Source: Crossiella cryophila
Lineage (GTDB): Bacteria; Actinomycetota; Actinomycetes; Mycobacteriales; Pseudonocardiaceae
Reading direction: 5' to 3'
Assembly (NCBI RefSeq): GCF_014204915.1
Contig: NZ_JACHMH010000001.1
Location: 9,151,501-9,215,500, forward strand
Length of the DNA: 64,000 nucleotides
Shown here: positions 20,375 to 30,176 of the stretch, piece after piece
How the letters are laid out: each line of letters begins with the position of its first letter
Numbering within the stretch: the stretch's first letter is position 1
Made by a program: the position numbers and the translations under genes
Notes under the pieces: model-generated
What the model was told of the DNA's origin: nothing
The model's database searches: none
Seen by the model: the letters and a program-made list of their open reading frames with translations, nothing else

Positions 20375-21169
20375 TCACGCGCCGGTCACGACCGCCGACC
20401 GCACGCCCGCCGCGAGTTCCCCGGCCAGCTCACGCACGCCCTGTTCGCCACGCGCCGTGGCCGAGACGAAGGCCGAGCCGACGATGACCGCGTCCGCGAA
20501 CGCGGCCACCTCGGCCGCCTGCGCGCCGGAGCGGACGCCGAGGCCGACGCCGACCGGGATGTCGGTGTGCTGGCGGAGGCGGCCGACCAGGGTCGGGGCC
20601 ATGCTGCTGACGGTGTCCCTGGCGCCGGTGACGCCCATGGTGGAGGCGGCGTAGAGGAAGCCGCGGCTGGCCTTGGCCGCGCGGACCAGGCGTTCGTCGG
20701 TGGAGGCCGGGGCGACCAGGAAGATGCGGTCCAGGTCGTGCGTCTCGGCGGCGGCCAGCCAGTCCTCGGCCTCGTCCGGGATGAGGTCCGGGGTGATCAC
20801 GCCGAGGCCACCGGCGGCGGCCAGGTCGCGGGCGAAGGCGTCCACGCCGTAGCGGTGCACCGGGTTCCAGTAGGTCATGACCACCGCGCGGCCGCCCTTG
20901 GCGGCGAGGGCCTCGACGGTGGGGAACAGGTCCCGCACCCGGAAGCCGTTGCGCAGCGCCTGGTGCGCGGCGGCCTCGACCGTGGGGCCGTCCATCACCG
21001 GGTCGGAGTGCGGCAGGCCGACCTCGACCAGGTCGCAGCCGCCGTCGATCATCGCCGAGAGCAGCGCGGTGCCCTCGGGGACCGTGGGGTAGCCCGCGGG
21101 CAGGTAGCCGACCAGTGCCGCGCGGTTCTCGGCGCGGCAGGTCTCGAACAGCGGGGCGAGCCGCGACAT
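20375..21169 (-). CDS. trpA: Tryptophan synthase alpha chain
   Basis: The 264-residue alpha subunit cleaves indole-3-glycerol phosphate to indole and glyceraldehyde 3-phosphate. The catalytic acids Glu49 and Asp60 are in LVEVGLPHSDPVMDGPT. The phosphate-binding loop region GVGLGVRSGAQ and the loop YAASTMGVTGAR are present. ATG 21169 overlaps the trpB TGA (ATGA), so the subunits are co-translated. It is the last trp gene of the operon and is followed by lgt after about 50 bases. Confidence 0.96.
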   Translation of the reverse strand: MSRLAPLFETCRAENRAALVGYLPAGYPTVPEGTALLSAMIDGGCDLVEVGLPHSDPVMDGPTVEAAAHQALRNGFRVRDLFPTVEALAAKGGRAVVMTYWNPVHRYGVDAFARDLAAAGGLGVITPDLIPDEAEDWLAAAETHDLDRIFLVAPASTDERLVRAAKASRGFLYAASTMGVTGARDTVSSMAPTLVGRLRQHTDIPVGVGLGVRSGAQAAEVAAFADAVIVGSAFVSATARGEQGVRELAGELAAGVRSAVVTGA

Positions 21170-22398
21170 CAGGCGTCCTCTCCGACCAGGCCGAACCACT
21201 TCGACGCCGTGTGCACGTCCTTGTCCCCGCGCCCGGACAGGCACACCAGGATGGTGCCGTCGGGACCGAGTTCCCGGCCGAGTTCGAGCGCGCCGGCCAG
21301 CGCGTGCGCGGACTCGATGGCCGGGATGATGCCCTCGGTGCGGCAGAGCAGCTGGAAGGCGGCCATCGCCTCGGCGTCGGTGACCGGCCGGTACTCGGCC
21401 CGCCCGATGTCCTTGAGCCAGGAGTGCTCCGGCCCGACCCCCGGGTAGTCCAGCCCCGCGGAGATCGAGTGCGCCTCGGTGATCTGCCCGTCCTCGTCCT
21501 GCAGCAGGTAGGACCGGGTGCCGTGCAGCACGCCGGGGCTGCCGGCGGACAGCGTCGCGCCGTGCCTGCCGCTGTCCAGGCCCTCGCCGCCGGGCTCCAG
21601 GCCGACCAGCCGCACGGCCGGGTCGTCGATGAAGCCGTGGAAGATGCCGATCGCGTTGGACCCGCCGCCCACACAGGCCGCCACCACGTCGGGCAGCTTC
21701 CCGGTGCGCGCCAGCACCTGTTCCCGCGACTCCTGCCCGATGACCTTGTGCAGGTTGCGCACGATCACCGGGAACGGGTGCGGACCGGCCGCGGTGCCCA
21801 GCAGGTAGTGCGTGCGGTCGACGTTGGCCACCCAGTCCCGCAGCGCCTCGTTGATCGCGTCCTTGAGCGTGCGCGACCCGGTCTTGACCGGGATGACCTC
21901 GGCGCCCAGCAGCCGCATCCGGGCCACGTTGAGCGCCTGCCGCTCGGTGTCGACCTCGCCCATGTAGACCAGGCACTCCAGCCCGAGCAGCGCGCAGGCG
22001 GTGGCCGTGGCCACGCCGTGCTGCCCGGCCCCGGTCTCCGCGATCACCCGGGTCTTGCCCATCCGCTTGGTCAGCAACGCCTGGCCCAGCACATTGTTGA
22101 TCTTGTGCGAGCCGGTGTGGTTGAGGTCCTCGCGCTTGAGCAGGATCCGCGCGCCGCCCGCGTGCTCACCGAAGCGCGGGGCGTCGGTGAGCGGGGACGG
22201 GCGGCCCGCGTAGTCCTTGAGCAACCGGTCCAGCTCGCCGGTGAACTCCGGGTCCACCCTGGCCGACTCATAGGCCGCTGACAGCTCGTCCAGCGCGGCG
22301 ACCAGGGCCTCCGGCATGAACCGGCCGCCGTAGGGGCCGAAGTGGCCACGGTCGTCCGGGCCGTGCTCGAGGAGCTGTTCGGACTGGTTGACGCTCAT
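21169..22398 (-). CDS. trpB: Tryptophan synthase beta chain
   Basis: This PLP enzyme (409 residues) joins indole and serine to make tryptophan. Lys99 in [13 protein letters not shown] binds [11 protein letters not shown] binds its phosphate. The catalytic Glu is in AETGAGQHG. The N-terminus [14 protein letters not shown] is standard for TrpB1. AGGAGA-like sequence lies ahead of ATG 22398, and 26 bases separate it from trpC. Many actinobacterial operons carry a small trpM or other gene here; none fits in this gap. Confidence 0.97.
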   Translation of the reverse strand: MSVNQSEQLLEHGPDDRGHFGPYGGRFMPEALVAALDELSAAYESARVDPEFTGELDRLLKDYAGRPSPLTDAPRFGEHAGGARILLKREDLNHTGSHKINNVLGQALLTKRMGKTRVIAETGAGQHGVATATACALLGLECLVYMGEVDTERQALNVARMRLLGAEVIPVKTGSRTLKDAINEALRDWVANVDRTHYLLGTAAGPHPFPVIVRNLHKVIGQESREQVLARTGKLPDVVAACVGGGSNAIGIFHGFIDDPAVRLVGLEPGGEGLDSGRHGATLSAGSPGVLHGTRSYLLQDEDGQITEAHSISAGLDYPGVGPEHSWLKDIGRAEYRPVTDAEAMAAFQLLCRTEGIIPAIESAHALAGALELGRELGPDGTILVCLSGRGDKDVHTASKWFGLVGEDA

Positions 22399-22424
22399 GT
22401 TGTGCTTGCTCTCCTAGAGCGAGT

Positions 22425-23234
22425 TCAGCGACTGGGTCGCGGGCACGCGGGGTGCGATCCGGCGGTCACCAACTGGGTCACCGCTGCCCTGGGGTCACCA
22501 CTGGTCACCAGGCCCTCGCCGACCAGCACCGCGTCCGCGCCGACCCCGGCGAAGGCCATCAGGTCGCCGGGACCGCGCACACCGGACTCGGCGATCTTGA
22601 TGGTCTCCCAGGGCAGGCCGGGCGCGATCCGCCCGAACACGTCCCGGTCGACCTCCAGCGTGTGCAGGTTGCGGGCGTTGATCCCGATCACCTTGGCACC
22701 GGCCTCCAGCGCGCGGTCGGCCTCCTCCGCGGTGTGCACCTCGACCAGCGCGGTCATCCCGAGCGACTCGACCCGGTCCAGCAGCGACTCCAGCGCGAAC
22801 TGCTCCAGCGCCGCCACGATCAGCAGCACCATGTCCGCGCCGTGTGCCCGCGCCTCGTGCACCTGGTACGGGGTGACGATGAAGTCCTTGCGCAGCAACG
22901 GAACATCGACCACCGCGCGCACCGCGTCAAGATCGGCCAGCGAGCCGCCGAAGCGACGGCCCTCGGTCAGCACGCTGATCACCCTGGCGCCACCGGCCGC
23001 GTAATCCTTGGCCAGCTCGGCCGGTTCCGGGATGTCGGCCAGCGTGCCCTTGGACGGGCTGCGCCGCTTGACCTCCGCGATCACGCCGACACCCGGCGCA
23101 CGCAACGCCGCCAGCACGTCCTTGGCCGCCGGGGCCAACTGGGCGCGTTCCTTGATCAACTCGAAGGGGACCTCCGCCTCACGGACGGCCAGATCCGCGC
23201 GCGCACCCTCGACAATCTCCTCCAGGATGCTCAC
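22425..23234 (-). CDS. trpC: Indole-3-glycerol phosphate synthase
   Basis: The TIM-barrel enzyme (269 residues) closes the ring of 1-(2-carboxyphenylamino)-1-deoxyribulose 5-phosphate. GTG 23234 is preferred to GTG 23240 because GGGGAG then has 5 bases of spacing. Typical motifs: [12 protein letters not shown] with catalytic Glu and Lys, [31 protein letters not shown] and ESGVRGPGD. It is not fused to TrpF. No trpF gene is seen in the window; PriA at 30173 probably supplies that step. The protein ends with a short Pro/Arg-rich tail. Confidence 0.95.
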   Translation of the reverse strand: MSILEEIVEGARADLAVREAEVPFELIKERAQLAPAAKDVLAALRAPGVGVIAEVKRRSPSKGTLADIPEPAELAKDYAAGGARVISVLTEGRRFGGSLADLDAVRAVVDVPLLRKDFIVTPYQVHEARAHGADMVLLIVAALEQFALESLLDRVESLGMTALVEVHTAEEADRALEAGAKVIGINARNLHTLEVDRDVFGRIAPGLPWETIKIAESGVRGPGDLMAFAGVGADAVLVGEGLVTSGDPRAAVTQLVTAGSHPACPRPSR

Positions 23235-23318
23235 GCGCACTCCCCGTTTTGCCTCAGCTCGCTCGCAAGCTCCCGCACTTGAAACCCCTTCCCGCCGCGC
23301 CGAAGCGCCGAAAGGATG

Positions 23319-23894
23319 CTAACCCCGCCGCCGGTCGGCTTCTGGCATCGGGTCGGCAGATCCGCCCTGGGTAGCAAGGTCGTTCGTCGTTTCGGCGGTG
23401 TCGCGCAGGGTGGGATCGGCCCCGGAGTCGAGGCTGTCCCACAGGCGACGATCAGCGTCAACCGATCGGCGGACCTGGCTTGACGCGGCATATTTTCCAC
23501 CCATCCGCGGCATTCGGTGCCCCTTGACCAGCACCAGGATCCCACTGCCGAACAGGGTAAGCAGGCCAACCACCGCGAGTGCTGAACCAGCCACGGAGTG
23601 CGAGGAGAACCCGTCCCACAGCAACACCGCGCCGCCACAGGCGACCACCGCGACGATCCCGCCGAGCACCCGCCGGAACCAACCGCCCGCGGCCAGCACG
23701 CCCGCGACGGCGGCCACCGCGAAGGCGGCCAATCCGGCCGCCGGGGCCAGTCCGGCGGCCAGTCCACTGGCGCCCCAGAGCAGACCGGCGGTGACCGCGA
23801 GCAGCAGCAGGACAGTCCACAGTGGACCGCTGCCGGGCCGCCGTGGCGCCGGTGCGGACGCCGGCTCGCCGACGGGCTCTGGTTCAGCGCTCAC
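23319..23894 (-). CDS. Trp biosynthesis-associated membrane protein
   Basis: The 191-residue protein has four hydrophobic segments (about residues 26-42, 46-67, 77-95 and 100-122) and a long hydrophilic tail. Its place between trpE and trpC, and the short conserved core with GKYAASS after the last helix, match the actinobacterial Trp_oprn_chp family (TIGR02234). ATG 23894 lies inside the end of trpE, an overlap of 11 bases. Function is unknown; a role in tryptophan or precursor transport has been suggested only by context. Confidence 0.82.
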   Translation of the reverse strand: MSAEPEPVGEPASAPAPRRPGSGPLWTVLLLLAVTAGLLWGASGLAAGLAPAAGLAAFAVAAVAGVLAAGGWFRRVLGGIVAVVACGGAVLLWDGFSSHSVAGSALAVVGLLTLFGSGILVLVKGHRMPRMGGKYAASSQVRRSVDADRRLWDSLDSGADPTLRDTAETTNDLATQGGSADPMPEADRRRG

Positions 23895-25449
23895 TGGCCA
23901 GCTCCAGGGTCTCCGCGGTGGCGATCGCGGCCAGCACCGCGCGCGCCTTGTTGAGGCATTCGGTGTCCTCTGCGACCGGATCGGAGTCGGCCACCACGCC
24001 CGCGCCCGCCTGCACGTAGGCCCGGCCCTGCTTCATCAGCGCGGTGCGGATGGCGATCGCGGTGTCGGCGTCCCCGGCGAAGTCGAGGTAGCCGACCACG
24101 CCGCCGTAGAGGGCGCGGCGACTGGGCTCCAGCTCCTCGATCAGCTCCATCGCGCGCGGTTTGGGCGCGCCGGAGAGGGTGCCTGCCGGGAAGCAGGCGG
24201 TGACCGCGTCGAAGGCGGTGCGGCCGGGGGCCAGCTCACCGGTGACCGCGGAGACGATGTGCATGACGTGGCTGTACCGCTCCACGCTGAAGAAATCGAC
24301 CACGTGCACCGAGCCGGGCGTGCAGACCCGGCCGAGGTCGTTGCGGGCCAGGTCGACCAGCATCAGGTGCTCGGCGCGTTCCTTCTCATCCGAGAGCAGG
24401 TCCTTGGCCAGCAGCGCGTCCTCCTCGTCGTCGGCGCCGCGCCAGCGGGTGCCCGCGATGGGGTGGGTGGTCACCTTGCCGTCCCGGACTGTGACCAACG
24501 CCTCGGGGCTGGATCCCACGATGTCGAACCCGTCCAGCCGCAGCAGGTACATGTACGGGCTGGGGTTGGTGGTGCGCAGCACCCGGTAGACGTCCAGCGC
24601 GTCCGCGTCGGTGTCCACTTCGAACCGTTGCGAGATGACGATCTGGAACGCCTCGCCGGCCCGGATGGCCTCCTTGGCGGTCTCCACCGCGGCCCGGTAG
24701 TCGGTGCTGGTGCGCTGCCGGTCGAAGCGCGGCTGCGGACGCTGGAAGACCGCGGCGGTGGGTGCGGCCGCGGTGCACAGGTTCGCGGTCATCCGCTCCA
24801 GCCTGGCCACCGCGTCGTCGTAGGCGGCGTCGACCCGTTCGTCGGTGTCGTCCCAGTTCACCGCGTTGGCGATGAGGGTGATGACGCCCTCGTGGTGGTC
24901 CAGCGCGGCCAGGTCGGTGGCCAGCAGCATGACCAGCTCGGGGATGTCCAGGTCGGCCGTTGCCAGGCTGGGCAGCCGTTCCAGGCGGCGCACGGTGTCG
25001 TAGCCGAGGTAGCCGACCATGCCGCCGGTCAGCGGCGGCAGACCGGGCAGCGGATCGGTGTGCAGTGCCTCGACGGTCTGTCGCAGCGCGACCAGCGGGT
25101 CGCCACCACTGGGCATGCCCACCGGCGGCGTGCCGGTCCACACGGCCTCGCCGTCGGCCACGGTGAGCGCGGCCGGGCTGTGCACGCCGACGAAGGACCA
25201 GCGGGACCAGGAACGCCCGTTCTCGGCGGACTCGAACAGGAAGGTGCCGGGCCGGCTGGCGGCGAGTTTGCGGTACACCCCGAGCGGGGTCTCGCCGTCG
25301 GCGAGCAGTCGGCGCACCACCGGGATCACCCGGCGACCGCGGGCGAGTTCGCGGAACTCCTCCCGGCTCGGGCTGACCTCGCCCATCGGCGTGCCGCCGG
25401 GGCGGGTGCTGGTGACTGTGGGGCTGACCGCGCTGACCATGCGGGACAT
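23884..25449 (-). CDS. trpE: Anthranilate synthase component I
   Basis: The enzyme converts chorismate to anthranilate using ammonia from a glutaminase partner. Chorismate-binding motifs are clear: [51 protein letters not shown] and [12 protein letters not shown]. The feedback site region [10 protein letters not shown]-like sequence appears as [19 protein letters not shown] 25449 gives 521 residues; ATG 25440 and ATG 25386 ([11 protein letters not shown]) are alternatives, and the last fits better with characterised N-termini. The glutaminase gene trpG and trpD are not in the window. Only 24 bases separate this start from the divergent TetR gene. Confidence 0.95.
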   Translation of the reverse strand: MSRMVSAVSPTVTSTRPGGTPMGEVSPSREEFRELARGRRVIPVVRRLLADGETPLGVYRKLAASRPGTFLFESAENGRSWSRWSFVGVHSPAALTVADGEAVWTGTPPVGMPSGGDPLVALRQTVEALHTDPLPGLPPLTGGMVGYLGYDTVRRLERLPSLATADLDIPELVMLLATDLAALDHHEGVITLIANAVNWDDTDERVDAAYDDAVARLERMTANLCTAAAPTAAVFQRPQPRFDRQRTSTDYRAAVETAKEAIRAGEAFQIVISQRFEVDTDADALDVYRVLRTTNPSPYMYLLRLDGFDIVGSSPEALVTVRDGKVTTHPIAGTRWRGADDEEDALLAKDLLSDEKERAEHLMLVDLARNDLGRVCTPGSVHVVDFFSVERYSHVMHIVSAVTGELAPGRTAFDAVTACFPAGTLSGAPKPRAMELIEELEPSRRALYGGVVGYLDFAGDADTAIAIRTALMKQGRAYVQAGAGVVADSDPVAEDTECLNKARAVLAAIATAETLELASER

Positions 25450-25473
25450 TGTGCCGGGTCGGTGGTAGATGAT

Positions 25474-26088
25474 GTGCCGGTGGCCGAGAGCACTGCACCC
25501 AGACGACGCGGGCGACGTCCCGCGGGCGAGGACACCAAGGGGGCGCTGCTGAGCGCCGCGCGGGCGGTGTTCACCGAACAGGGTTACGACGGCGCCACCG
25601 TCCGGATGATCGCGGCCAGGGCCCAGGTCGACCCGGCGATGGTCAACCACTGGTTCGGCGGCAAGGAAAGCCTCTTCGCCGCCGCCGTGCAGATGCCGAT
25701 CACCCCGGAACAGATCCTGGAAACGGTCATCCCCGGCCCCAAGGATGAACTCGGCGCCCGCATCGTCCGCCGTTTCGTCTCGGTCTGGGACGAGACCGGC
25801 GGCGGCCCGTTCGTGGCCCTGATGCGCAGCGCCTCCAGCCACGACGACGCCGCGGCCATGCTGCGCGAGTTCATCACGCACGCCCTGTTCGGGCGGATCG
25901 CGCGGGCGATCGAGGCGGACCGGCCGGAGTTCCGGGCGGCGCTGGTGGGGTCGCAGGTGGCCGGGCTGGGGATGATGCGGTACGTGATCAAGGTGGAGCC
26001 GTTGGCTTCGGCGGATCATGACACGGTGGTGGCTGCGGTGGCGCCGACGTTGCAGCGGTATCTGACGGGGGATCTGGGGGCGGGTTAG
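25474..26088 (+). CDS. TetR-family transcriptional regulator
   Basis: The 204-residue protein starts at GTG 25474 ([15 protein letters not shown]) or GTG 25480. The N-terminal helix-turn-helix has [25 protein letters not shown] in its usual form followed by [13 protein letters not shown]. The C-terminal ligand domain includes [21 protein letters not shown], typical of the TetR_C_17-like group. It is divergent from trpE. Its stop overlaps the stop of the converging gene at 26085. Target and ligand are unknown. Base use turns G-rich from about 25880. Confidence 0.88.
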   Translation: MPVAESTAPRRRGRRPAGEDTKGALLSAARAVFTEQGYDGATVRMIAARAQVDPAMVNHWFGGKESLFAAAVQMPITPEQILETVIPGPKDELGARIVRRFVSVWDETGGGPFVALMRSASSHDDAAAMLREFITHALFGRIARAIEADRPEFRAALVGSQVAGLGMMRYVIKVEPLASADHDTVVAAVAPTLQRYLTGDLGAG

Positions 26089-26618
26089 GCGGGCGGGGTG
26101 CCGTTGGGCCACAGGCACGGCGTGACGCCGCCGAGGTAGAGCTTGCCGAGGTCGTTGCCTTCGAGGCTGAACCGGAATTCATCAGGTTCCCGCTGCACCC
26201 ACAGGTACCAGTCCTTCGGGCGGGAGTCGGTCAGCACGGTGTAGCCATTGCCGCTCCAGAATGCCCTGAGCGCGTCGAAGTACTCGGTGAACTTCGCCGG
26301 GTCCAGGTCGTGGATCTGGTAGCTGACCGACACCTGGACCCGCCCCTGTGGTCCATGGTCGGACGGCTGGTCGCAGGGGGCGGTGCTGAACAACTCGGTG
26401 CCACCCGAGTTCACCAGACGGGCGTGGGCGGGCAGGCGCGCAGCGGCCTGCCGCGTGTACTCCTCGACCCGGCGGGCGCCTTCCGCGGCGGTGATGGTCG
26501 GCTGCATCCCTCTCCTGCTCCATTGGTAGACGTACACGGCCACCCCGGCCACCAGCACCGCCACCACGGCGATGGCCACGCCGAGGAACCAGCGCCTAGT
26601 CCGTCGGCTTCCCGGCAA
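26085..26618 (-). CDS. Membrane-anchored protein of unknown function
   Basis: The 177-residue protein has a basic N-terminus ([10 protein letters not shown]), one membrane helix at about residues 12-33 and an extracytoplasmic domain with two cysteines ([15 protein letters not shown]) that may form a disulfide. Its domain contains a [16 protein letters not shown] segment typical of small secreted proteins found downstream of DUF1023 hydrolases in actinomycetes. It starts 23 bases before the stop of the hydrolase gene, so it belongs to the same operon. No enzymatic motif is seen. Confidence 0.78.
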   Translation of the reverse strand: MPGSRRTRRWFLGVAIAVVAVLVAGVAVYVYQWSRRGMQPTITAAEGARRVEEYTRQAAARLPAHARLVNSGGTELFSTAPCDQPSDHGPQGRVQVSVSYQIHDLDPAKFTEYFDALRAFWSGNGYTVLTDSRPKDWYLWVQREPDEFRFSLEGNDLGKLYLGGVTPCLWPNGTPPA

Positions 26619-28269
26619 TGATCCTCCCCATGTTCCGCAACGAGCTGCTGCGCTCTTCCCAATACTCGCTGTGGGCCTTTTCGCTCAGCCCGCCCAGCAA
26701 AGCCGGACCGCGAGTGCCGGGATCGGAGGTGAACACCTTGCCCCCGAATCCGGGACTGGCCGGGTCGGGGCCATGCGGATCGATCTCCAGCCGCGGCCCA
26801 GGCTGCCCCGGCCCCGGCACCATCGGGTCCGGCGCGCTGGGCGGCAGCCCCGCAGCCGGGATCGGGATGTTGGTGCCCTTGATGATGTCGTGCTGGGCGA
26901 CGCTGGCGTGCACGCGATCCGGCGGCATGTTGAGCTGATCGGCCCGCTCGACACCGACTCCCGGGCTGCCGATGAAGACCAGTTCGTCAGCCTTGATCCC
27001 CATGTCCCTGGCGGTGTGCCCGACCACGGTGGAGCCGTAGCTGTGCCCGACCACGGTGTTGTGCGACGGCGCGCCCTCATGGGTGACGCGCAGGCCGTCC
27101 TGGAACCGGGCCAGGTCAGCCCTGGCGTTGTCGGCGTAGCTGTCCTGGGCCGCACCGGGGACGATGCTCTGCGGGGCGTCGTAGCCAACCCAGCTGATCA
27201 CCGAGGTCGATGGCGACCCCGCCCGCGCCGCCGCGTAGGCCATGGCGTCGGCGTGATTGAGGTAGCTCCCGCCCTCTGCGAGTCCGGACTTGGTGCCCGG
27301 CACCAGCGTGGCCACGTTCGCCGACCGGTCCGGATCGCCCATCGCCACCACCGCCCGTCCCTGGCCGTCGGCGCTGACCCGGAGCAGGAACGGCTGCTGC
27401 TGGCGTTCGCTGGGCGGGGCGGCCAGCCGCTGGGCGATCGCGTCCAGACCCTTGAGCTTCCCCCGCAACTCGTCCAACCGCTTCTCGTCGTCCGGCGTCC
27501 GGTACGCCTTGGCCTCCAGCCGCGTGCGCTCCTCCCCCAGGCTCGCCCGCAACCCCGCCAGCACCACCCGATTGGCCCGGTCCCGCACCACCGCCGGAAT
27601 GCCGTCCAGAGCGCCGATCCGGGCGCCGTCGGTGGCCAGCAGCGACTCGCGGTCGGCGATGCTCAGCCCGTCCCACCACTTCTTCACCTCGGCGGGCGAG
27701 GTGCCAGCAGCCGGGACGGTGGCGCTCGCCGGGGTGCACACCTGGATGCCGCCCGGCGCCATGCCGGTCGCCTCCTGGGTGATCCGGCGGATCGCCGCGG
27801 CGGCCTCAGCGTCCACGGTGGCGGCCTGCCGGAGGGCGTCGCGCAGGGTGGTGGTCAGTTCGGCGCACAGTTGTGCCCGGTTCGGGTGACCTGCCTGGGA
27901 CGGAGTGGCCACGACCACCGCGTCATCGGCGACGTAGCCGTCGCTGGAGACCCGCAGGCGGTGCAGGTGCGCCGTGTGCAGCGCGGTGCGCAGGATCTCC
28001 TGCGCACGGGTCAGGCGCTCCCCCGCGTCGCGCAGCACCGGCGGGATGCCGGTGAGGCCGCGCGCGAGGTCACCCAATCGGGTGCGCTGGCCGCTGATCT
28101 GCTGCTTGGCCTGTTCGGCCGCTGCCCCGCGCCACTGCGCCAGCGCGCCCAGCGCCCTGGTGGCCTCCTCGGCGCGGGTGGTCATCGACTTGGCCAGGTC
28201 CTGCCAGCGCTGCGCGGCGCGGGTGAACACCGTGGGTTCGGCCTCGCGCAGTTCGTCGACCGTGGTCAT
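26596..28269 (-). CDS. DUF1023 alpha/beta-hydrolase with N-terminal WXG-like domain
   Basis: ATG 28269 overlaps the upstream stop (ATGA) and yields 557 residues. The first 110 residues are helical and WXG-like (AQRWQDLAKSM, WRGAAAEQAKQQI). The hydrolase domain follows, with the nucleophile serine in VVGHSYGSTVVG (about residue 410) and FIGSPGVGVERADQL. DUF1023 proteins often sit beside EspC/WXG genes and are thought to be type VII-linked. There is no signal peptide; export through a type VII system would need the EspC-like partner encoded just upstream. Substrate unknown. Confidence 0.88.
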   Translation of the reverse strand: MTTVDELREAEPTVFTRAAQRWQDLAKSMTTRAEEATRALGALAQWRGAAAEQAKQQISGQRTRLGDLARGLTGIPPVLRDAGERLTRAQEILRTALHTAHLHRLRVSSDGYVADDAVVVATPSQAGHPNRAQLCAELTTTLRDALRQAATVDAEAAAAIRRITQEATGMAPGGIQVCTPASATVPAAGTSPAEVKKWWDGLSIADRESLLATDGARIGALDGIPAVVRDRANRVVLAGLRASLGEERTRLEAKAYRTPDDEKRLDELRGKLKGLDAIAQRLAAPPSERQQQPFLLRVSADGQGRAVVAMGDPDRSANVATLVPGTKSGLAEGGSYLNHADAMAYAAARAGSPSTSVISWVGYDAPQSIVPGAAQDSYADNARADLARFQDGLRVTHEGAPSHNTVVGHSYGSTVVGHTARDMGIKADELVFIGSPGVGVERADQLNMPPDRVHASVAQHDIIKGTNIPIPAAGLPPSAPDPMVPGPGQPGPRLEIDPHGPDPASPGFGGKVFTSDPGTRGPALLGGLSEKAHSEYWEERSSSLRNMGRIIAGKPTD

Positions 28270-28565
28270 TTCGGCGTCAGCCCGCCACGTGCGGTGTCCT
28301 CCGCCTCGGCGTAGGTCCGCGCGTTCAGCTCCAGGGTGTCGCCTGCCACCGCGATCTTGGTCGCGATGCCGGTGAGGGCGAGCGACCAGGTGTCCTCGCA
28401 CTGGGCCAGGGCCTGGGCCAGTGCGAATGACGTGTTGGCCGCCGCGTCGCCGTCCTGCGCGCCGCTGTTGGCGCGGATGTCCCGGTGTGTCTGGTCGGCC
28501 ATCGCCAGCAGGTCCCGGCCGGCTCTGGTGAGTTGGTCGGCGCTGACCGCGAGCTTCCCCGTCAA
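28266..28565 (-). CDS. EspC/ESX-type secretion-associated small protein
   Basis: The 99-residue helical protein begins MTGKLAVSADQLTRAGRDL and has a central turn (SGAQDGDAAAN), consistent with a helical hairpin of the EspC family. The C-terminal half ends in LELNARTYAEAEDTARGGL, which fits the YxxxD/E type VII secretion signal (YAEAED). It is the first gene of the operon with the DUF1023 hydrolase and the small membrane-anchored protein. It probably pairs with the WXG-like N-terminal domain of the hydrolase. Confidence 0.85.
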   Translation of the reverse strand: MTGKLAVSADQLTRAGRDLLAMADQTHRDIRANSGAQDGDAAANTSFALAQALAQCEDTWSLALTGIATKIAVAGDTLELNARTYAEAEDTARGGLTPK

Positions 28566-28627
28566 GGTTCCCCCCTTGATCGTCCTCCCCGCCGACCGTA
28601 GCAGCGCCTACCCCGGCCGGTCGCTAC

Positions 28628-28981
28628 TCAGTCCTCCATTCGGAGCAGCACGTCCGCGTCGAAACAGGTCCGCTCCCCCGTGTGACAGGCCGCCCCCACC
28701 TGATCCACCACCAGCAGCAACGTGTCCCCGTCACAATCCAGCCGGACCTCGTGCACGTGCTGCGTGTGCCCCGAGGTCTCCCCCTTCACCCAGTACGACT
28801 GCCTGCTCCGCGAGAAGTACGTCGCCTTCCGCGTGGTCAGCGTGCGGTGCAACGCCTCGTCGTCCATCCAGGCGACCATGAGCACCTCACCGGTGCCGCG
28901 TTGCTGGGCGACGGCGCAGACCAGGCCGTCGGGGTTGCGCTTGAGGCGGGCGGCCAGGGCCGGGTCAAGGGGGCTGGTCAT
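28628..28981 (-). CDS. hisI: Phosphoribosyl-AMP cyclohydrolase
   Basis: The 117-residue enzyme opens the adenine ring of phosphoribosyl-AMP in histidine synthesis. The metal-binding region shows [10 protein letters not shown] and zinc-binding cysteines in [13 protein letters not shown], as in stand-alone HisI. The N-terminal motif [16 protein letters not shown] and [18 protein letters not shown] are conserved. It is not fused to HisE. The ATG overlaps hisF (ATGA). Confidence 0.96.
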   Translation of the reverse strand: MTSPLDPALAARLKRNPDGLVCAVAQQRGTGEVLMVAWMDDEALHRTLTTRKATYFSRSRQSYWVKGETSGHTQHVHEVRLDCDGDTLLLVVDQVGAACHTGERTCFDADVLLRMED

Positions 28982-29751
28982 CGGACGGTCACCCCGGCTG
29001 CGCGCAGGGCGTCCTTGACCTCGCTGATGCGCAGCTGGCCGAAGTGGAAGACGCTGGCGGCGAGCACCGCGTCGGCGCCGGCGGCCACCGCGGGTGGGAA
29101 GTGCTCGACCGCGCCCGCGCCGCCGCTGGCGATCAGCGGCACGTCGATGACCTTGCGGACCGCGCGGATCAGTTCCAGGTCGAAGCCGGCCTTGGTGCCG
29201 TCGGCGTCCATGGAGTTGAGCAGGACCTCGCCGACGCCGAGTTCCTGGCCGCGGGCGGACCACTCGACGGCGTCGATGCCGGTGCCGGTGCGGCCGCCGT
29301 GCGTGGTGACCTCGAAGCCGGACGGGGTGGGCTTGCCGCCCTCGGGGACCCGGCGGGCGTCCACGGACAGCACCACGCACTGGGCGCCGAAGCGAACGGA
29401 TGCCTCGCGCAGCAGTTCGGGGCGGGCGATGGCGGCGGTGTTGAAGCTGACCTTGTCCGCGCCCGCGCGCAGCAGCTTGTCCACGTCCTCCACGCTGCGC
29501 ACACCGCCGCCGACGGTGAGCGGGATGAAGACCTGCTCGGCGGTGCGCCGGACCACGTCGTAGGTGGTCTCGCGGTTGCCGGAGGAGGCGGTGACGTCCA
29601 GGAAGGTCAGTTCGTCGGCATGTTCGGCGTCGTAGGCGGTGGCCAGCGCCACCGGGTCGCCGGCGTCGACCAGGTTGGTGAAGTTGACGCCCTTGACGAC
29701 CCGGCCCCGATCAACGTCCAGGCAGGGGATGACACGAACAGCGACGGACAT
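28978..29751 (-). CDS. hisF: Imidazole glycerol phosphate synthase cyclase subunit
   Basis: This TIM-barrel (257 residues) uses ammonia from HisH to form imidazole glycerol phosphate and AICAR. Catalytic Asp12 ([13 protein letters not shown]) and a second Asp near residue 132 (LSVDARRV) are in place, as are the phosphate sites GGGVRS and SGGAG. It is separated from priA by a gene on the opposite strand (29766-30176), so it may have its own promoter in or beyond that gene. It overlaps hisI by ATGA. Confidence 0.97.
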   Translation of the reverse strand: MSVAVRVIPCLDVDRGRVVKGVNFTNLVDAGDPVALATAYDAEHADELTFLDVTASSGNRETTYDVVRRTAEQVFIPLTVGGGVRSVEDVDKLLRAGADKVSFNTAAIARPELLREASVRFGAQCVVLSVDARRVPEGGKPTPSGFEVTTHGGRTGTGIDAVEWSARGQELGVGEVLLNSMDADGTKAGFDLELIRAVRKVIDVPLIASGGAGAVEHFPPAVAAGADAVLAASVFHFGQLRISEVKDALRAAGVTVR

Positions 29752-29765
29752 GGGAACAGCCTAAG

Positions 29766-30176
29766 GTGACCCCTGTGACCAGCGATCTGAGGTCGGCCAA
29801 GTACCTGCTGTTGACCACCTTCCGCCGGGACGGCACCGCGGTGGACACCCCGGTCTGGGTGGTCGCCGAGGGCGAGCTGCTCTACGCCTGGTCCAACGCC
29901 TCGGCCGGCAAGATCAAGCGGCTCCGGCGGGACGGCGCGGTGCGGGTGGCGCCGTGCACGGTGCGCGGCAGCCAGACCGGGCCCGCGGTGCCCGCGACGG
30001 CGACGCTGGTCGACGCCGAGCACACCGCGAAGGTGGTGCGGATGATCAACAAGAAGTACGGGCTGATCGGCCGACTGACCACGCTGCGGGCCAATCCGGC
30101 GGCCGGGCGGACCATCGGGATCCGGATCGAGCTGGACCCGCGGACCGAACCGGCCCGGCCGGACGAGCTGGGCTAG
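29766..30176 (+). CDS. PPOX-class F420-dependent oxidoreductase-like protein
   Basis: The 136-residue flavin/F420-binding split barrel starts at GTG 29766 or GTG 29775. The family pattern is visible: [32 protein letters not shown] and [16 protein letters not shown], similar to the Rv2061c type (TIGR03666). It lies antisense within the his operon between hisF and priA, with its stop overlapping the priA stop by 4 bases. It likely uses F420, but the substrate is unknown. Its promoter must lie within or at the start of hisF. Confidence 0.87.
   Translation: MTPVTSDLRSAKYLLLTTFRRDGTAVDTPVWVVAEGELLYAWSNASAGKIKRLRRDGAVRVAPCTVRGSQTGPAVPATATLVDAEHTAKVVRMINKKYGLIGRLTTLRANPAAGRTIGIRIELDPRTEPARPDELG

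Noticed and set aside
22399-25449. Tryptophan attenuator or leader peptide
   Set aside because: There is no room or Trp-rich leader upstream of trpE, and gaps inside the operon lack alternative hairpins with Trp codons.
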